A stretch of 7,857 bases of DNA, taken from positions 1 through 7,857 of the forward strand of contig JAGWST010000204.1 of NCBI GenBank assembly GCA_028869325.1, given 5' to 3'. The stretch is from a bacterium (GTDB lineage Bacteria; Vulcanimicrobiota; Vulcanimicrobiia; Vulcanimicrobiales; SCRA01). The notes under the pieces were generated by a model. That model saw only the letters and a list, made by a program, of their open reading frames with translations. It was not told the DNA's origin and did no database searches. The stretch's first letter is position 1. Each line of letters opens with the position of its first letter. Positions 6,576 through 7,857 of the stretch are shown here, piece after piece. Both the position numbers and the translations under genes were made by a program.

Positions 6576-7711
6576 GGGGTCTCCAGATGCCGCGCGTAGG
6601 TGCGCGCGAAGGGGAGATAGATCGCCGCGGCAACGGCGATGTTCAGCAGCGCCAGCAACACGGCCCGCCAATCGCCGCCGGTCACGAAGTACGCGTAGAT
6701 CGGGGTGGGTATCGACGATGGCAGCCACAACACGGTCGGCGCCACCAGATGGAGCGCGGTAGCCGCGTAGGCGATCGCGGCGAGAACCAACGGCGTGAGC
6801 ACGAACGGCACGGCCAAGGTCGGGTTGGCGATCACCGGCAAGCCGAACATCAACGGCTCGTTGGCGTTCACCAGCGAGGGCAGCAGCGCCGCCGCGGCGA
6901 TCTTGCGCACGCGCGGGATGCGGCAGCGCAGGAGCTGAAACGGCAACGCGATGGTGGCTCCGGCACCGCCCGGAAAGACGAACGCGAAGAAGGCGATCGT
7001 CACGATGTGCGGCGGCGGAAGGCCATGCGCAAGGGCGTTACCGTTCTCTTGGACCAGGTGCAAGAAGACGGGGGTGACTACGGGTGCCACCAGCGCCGGG
7101 CCATGCACGCCCGCCATCCAGAGCAGCGTCTCGATCGTGACGATGATGAGCACGGCGGGGAGGTTGTCGCCTAAGCGCCCCAGGGGCGCCATCAGGCGCG
7201 CAAAGCCGGCGGCGAGCGAGATGTGCTCGGCGAAGAGCCCGAAGAAGACGGTGACGACGAGCAGCAGCGCCACGGCCGCGCCGATCACGCCGGCGCTGCG
7301 CGCGGCGGCACGTTGCGCGTGCACGACGATCAGCGCCACCAGCATGGCCAGAAAGAGCCCGCTGGAGCCCAACTGGGCCAGCTGCGCGATCCAGCCATTC
7401 CCCGGCGGCTGCGGAAGCGCCAGCCAGAAGCAGAGCAGCGCAGCGCCCAGGGCGCTCCAACGCGGCGTCCGCAGACGTTGCGCCAGCGCATAGCTGAGGA
7501 TGGCCACCAGCGCCCATGACATCACGCCGAAGCCGGCTGGGAACGCCGCGTAGAAGCGCGTCCGAAAGTCGCTCCCCGGGGAGAGCACATAGAACGGCAC
7601 CAGCGAGAGCAGGCCGATGAAGGCGAGCGGGATGCTGGTGCGTATCGCCGCGAGATTCGGCTCCTCACCGATCGCCCGCAGGAGCCCGAGCGTGCGCTCG
7701 ATCTGCCTCAG
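6560..7711 (-). CDS. PTS EIIC-like permease, lactose/cellobiose family; probable CTG start
   Basis: A polytopic membrane protein of about 383 residues with roughly ten hydrophobic segments. Family blocks: N-terminal IGEEPNLAAIRTSIPLAFIG, like the 'IAEQRHLQAIRDG...PL.IIGS' start of CelB-type EIICs; TIETLLWMAGVHG (192-204) with H203; GGAGATIAL (248-256); VNANEPLMFGLPVIANP (281-297) with E285; and TGGDWRAVLLALLNIAVAAAIYLPF near the end. H203 and E285 correspond to the His and Glu that contact sugar in the known ChbC structure. The only usual start codon in the frame is GTG at 7598-7600, but it would delete the conserved N-terminus and first membrane helix. The frame has no ATG, GTG or TTG between a stop at 7832-7834 and 7600. 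CTG at 7709-7711, overlapping the upstream TGA as CTGA and preceded by GGGAG, is the best candidate. No EIIA, EIIB or HPr gene is visible, so sugar specificity and PTS coupling are unknown. Confidence 0.85.
   Translation of the reverse strand: MRQIERTLGLLRAIGEEPNLAAIRTSIPLAFIGLLSLVPFYVLSPGSDFRTRFYAAFPAGFGVMSWALVAILSYALAQRLRTPRWSALGAALLCFWLALPQPPGNGWIAQLAQLGSSGLFLAMLVALIVVHAQRAAARSAGVIGAAVALLLVVTVFFGLFAEHISLAAGFARLMAPLGRLGDNLPAVLIIVTIETLLWMAGVHGPALVAPVVTPVFLHLVQENGNALAHGLPPPHIVTIAFFAFVFPGGAGATIALPFQLLRCRIPRVRKIAAAALLPSLVNANEPLMFGLPVIANPTLAVPFVLTPLVLAAIAYAATALHLVAPTVLWLPSSIPTPIYAYFVTGGDWRAVLLALLNIAVAAAIYLPFARTYARHLETPCESS
6581..6584 (-). promoter_or_regulatory. Ribosome binding site deciding the start of the Met-gamma-lyase-family gene
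   Basis: GGAG (within TGGAGACCCC, minus strand) is five bases before the ATG at 6573-6575. It favours this start over the ATG at 6726-6728, which would add 51 arginine-rich residues unlike the family and overlap the permease gene by far more. Confidence 0.6.
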
Positions 7712-7857
7712 CTGCGCAGCGCTCCCGAGCGGCGCGCGGCGTACTGCTGCGCGGCCTCGAGCAGCGCCGTGAAGAGCGCCCGCACGTCGGGAGCGCCGGG
7801 GTCGCCGCCGACAGCGGGCCGGCCCAGCTCCTCAGGGTGCCACTGGACGCCGAGATA
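7708..7857 (-). CDS. Class I glutamine amidotransferase, peptidase C26 (gamma-glutamyl-GABA hydrolase type), 3' end
   Basis: Only the C-terminal 49 residues lie in the window; the frame is open at the right edge. It begins YLGVQWHPEELG, the conserved motif that carries the His and Glu of the Cys-His-Glu triad (H7 and E9 of the visible part), then a short acidic loop and the closing helix VRALFTALLEAAQQYAARR. The form LGVQWHPE with a following 'lF..l..aa' helix is typical of PuuD-like gamma-glutamyl-gamma-aminobutyrate hydrolases, which cut gamma-glutamyl amide bonds. The catalytic Cys would be in the missing part, so other class I amidotransferases cannot be fully excluded. It is the first visible gene of the minus-strand cluster, and its TGA overlaps the probable CTG start of the permease gene by three bases within a CTGA. 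Confidence 0.8.
   Translation of the reverse strand, partial: YLGVQWHPEELGRPAVGGDPGAPDVRALFTALLEAAQQYAARRSGALRS
7722..7726 (-). promoter_or_regulatory. Shine-Dalgarno-like site for the EIIC gene
   Basis: GGGAG (read on the minus strand) lies 10 bases before the CTG at 7709-7711, inside the end of the amidotransferase gene. It supports CTG as the start of the permease, but the spacing is at the long end of the normal range and the sequence is also coding, so the evidence is modest. Confidence 0.4.

Noticed and set aside
6576..6728. N-terminal extension of the Met-gamma-lyase-family protein to an ATG at 6726-6728
   Set aside because: The extra 51 residues are Arg-rich and unlike the family, and they lie inside the conserved 3' part of the permease gene. 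A Shine-Dalgarno site supports the ATG at 6573-6575.

Overview
The window is a compact, GC-rich bacterial segment, roughly two-thirds G+C by eye. It has almost no intergenic DNA: the only non-coding gaps are 9, 21 and 25 bases. No rRNA, tRNA, CRISPR array, insertion sequence or phage gene was found. The mix of an RND/HlyD-type efflux adaptor, a stand-alone PilZ protein, a small FHA protein, a type III pantothenate kinase and a Met-gamma-lyase-fold protein fits an environmental, probably diderm, bacterium. A deep-branching phylum such as Eremiobacterota (WPS-2) would fit, but that is a low-confidence guess and the window has no marker gene to settle it.

Left part, plus strand (1-1242): the 3' end of a periplasmic efflux adaptor gene, followed 9 bases later by an OmpR/PhoB-family response regulator. 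This looks like the end of an efflux operon carrying its own regulator.

Rest of the window, minus strand (1220-7857), read right to left: class I glutamine amidotransferase (peptidase C26, 3' end only), a PTS EIIC-like membrane permease, a Met-gamma-lyase-family ('aluminum resistance protein') PLP enzyme, a PilZ protein, an FHA protein, CoaBC, CoaX, and a membrane sensor histidine kinase. Adjacent genes overlap by 1 to 16 bases or are separated by at most 25, so all eight could be one transcript whose promoter lies beyond the right edge. CoaX makes 4'-phosphopantothenate and CoaBC takes it to 4'-phosphopantetheine, so together they cover pantothenate to phosphopantetheine.

The response regulator and the histidine kinase form a plausible two-component pair, but they are encoded tail to tail with their 3' ends overlapping by 23 bases. 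The regulator therefore sits in the efflux operon while the kinase sits last in the CoA operon.

Points most worth a second look are the convergent overlapping two-component genes, substitutions at conserved active-site positions in both CoaX and CoaBC, a probable CTG start for the EIIC gene, PilZ and FHA genes lying in one frame separated by a single TAG, an EIIC with no visible EIIA/EIIB, and seven copies of the octamer GCGATCGC. No clearly novel system can be demonstrated from this sequence alone.
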